12,290 nucleotides of DNA from CAYGFH01 sp964356315 (GTDB lineage Bacteria > Patescibacteriota > Microgenomatia > UBA10105 > UBA927): contig CAYHHA010000038.1 of NCBI GenBank assembly GCA_964356315.1, positions 1 through 12,290 of the forward strand, written 5' to 3'. Positions 12,227 through 12,290 of this stretch are shown piece after piece; position 1 is the first letter of the stretch, and each line of letters begins with the position of its first letter. The notes beneath the pieces are model-generated. The model was not told the origin of the DNA and did no database searches. It worked only from the letters and a program-made list of their open reading frames with translations. Made by a program: the position numbers and the translations under genes.

Positions 12227-12290
12227 TGTAACGGGCTAAATAAATTGAACAAAGCAAATTTTTTACGCGGTCGTTTACGGAGGGGGTTTT

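Overview
The window looks like chromosomal DNA of a Candidate Phyla Radiation (Patescibacteria) bacterium. This is inferred from: a membrane-anchored thermonuclease with a C-terminal 'sunset'-like Cys domain; a solo RAYT transposase next to many copies of one short palindrome; promoters dominated by extended -10 boxes or very short leaders; and abundant short-period repeats between and inside genes. UGA is used as a stop in several genes (thermonuclease, the GNAT-like gene, the argG-like and argH-like genes), which argues against the UGA-recoding lineages Gracilibacteria/Absconditabacteria. I found no rRNA, tRNA or CRISPR array.

Layout. 1-533: repeat-rich intergenic DNA with heptamer tandems and a 24-bp degenerate repeat. 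534-2675 (+): SNase-like nuclease, GNAT-like protein, RAYT transposase, with AAAGGTTCAACCTTT palindromes between and inside them. 2683-4377 (-): a protein of unknown function and an HD-domain-like protein. 4446-5240 (+): a protein of unknown function, divergent from the HD gene. 5241-5575: a 20-bp perfect palindrome in a dispersed repeat, followed by heptamer tandems. 5576-7924 (-): arginyl-tRNA synthetase swollen to 782 aa by in-frame repeat-derived insertions. 7982-8697: about 700 bases with no confident gene. 8698-12187 (-): a tight three-gene operon (argG-like, argH-like, metallo-beta-lactamase-fold hydrolase) with two 4-base ATGA overlaps.

The strongest functional observation is that operon. 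The ArgG-like protein keeps its ATP-pyrophosphatase loop and five of eight citrulline ligands, but by my alignment has lost all three aspartate ligands. The ArgH-like protein has lost the catalytic serine and the conserved lysines of the fumarate-lyase signature. Both changes fall on the aspartate/fumarate half of the chemistry, so the pair plus the hydrolase may carry out a synthetase-lyase-hydrolase pathway other than arginine synthesis.

The second theme is repeat biology. A short palindrome next to its likely RAYT mobiliser occurs six times, three of them inside coding sequence. Independent period-7 tandems occur between genes and, read in frame, inside argS. Motif assignments and alignments were made by eye; no database search was possible.
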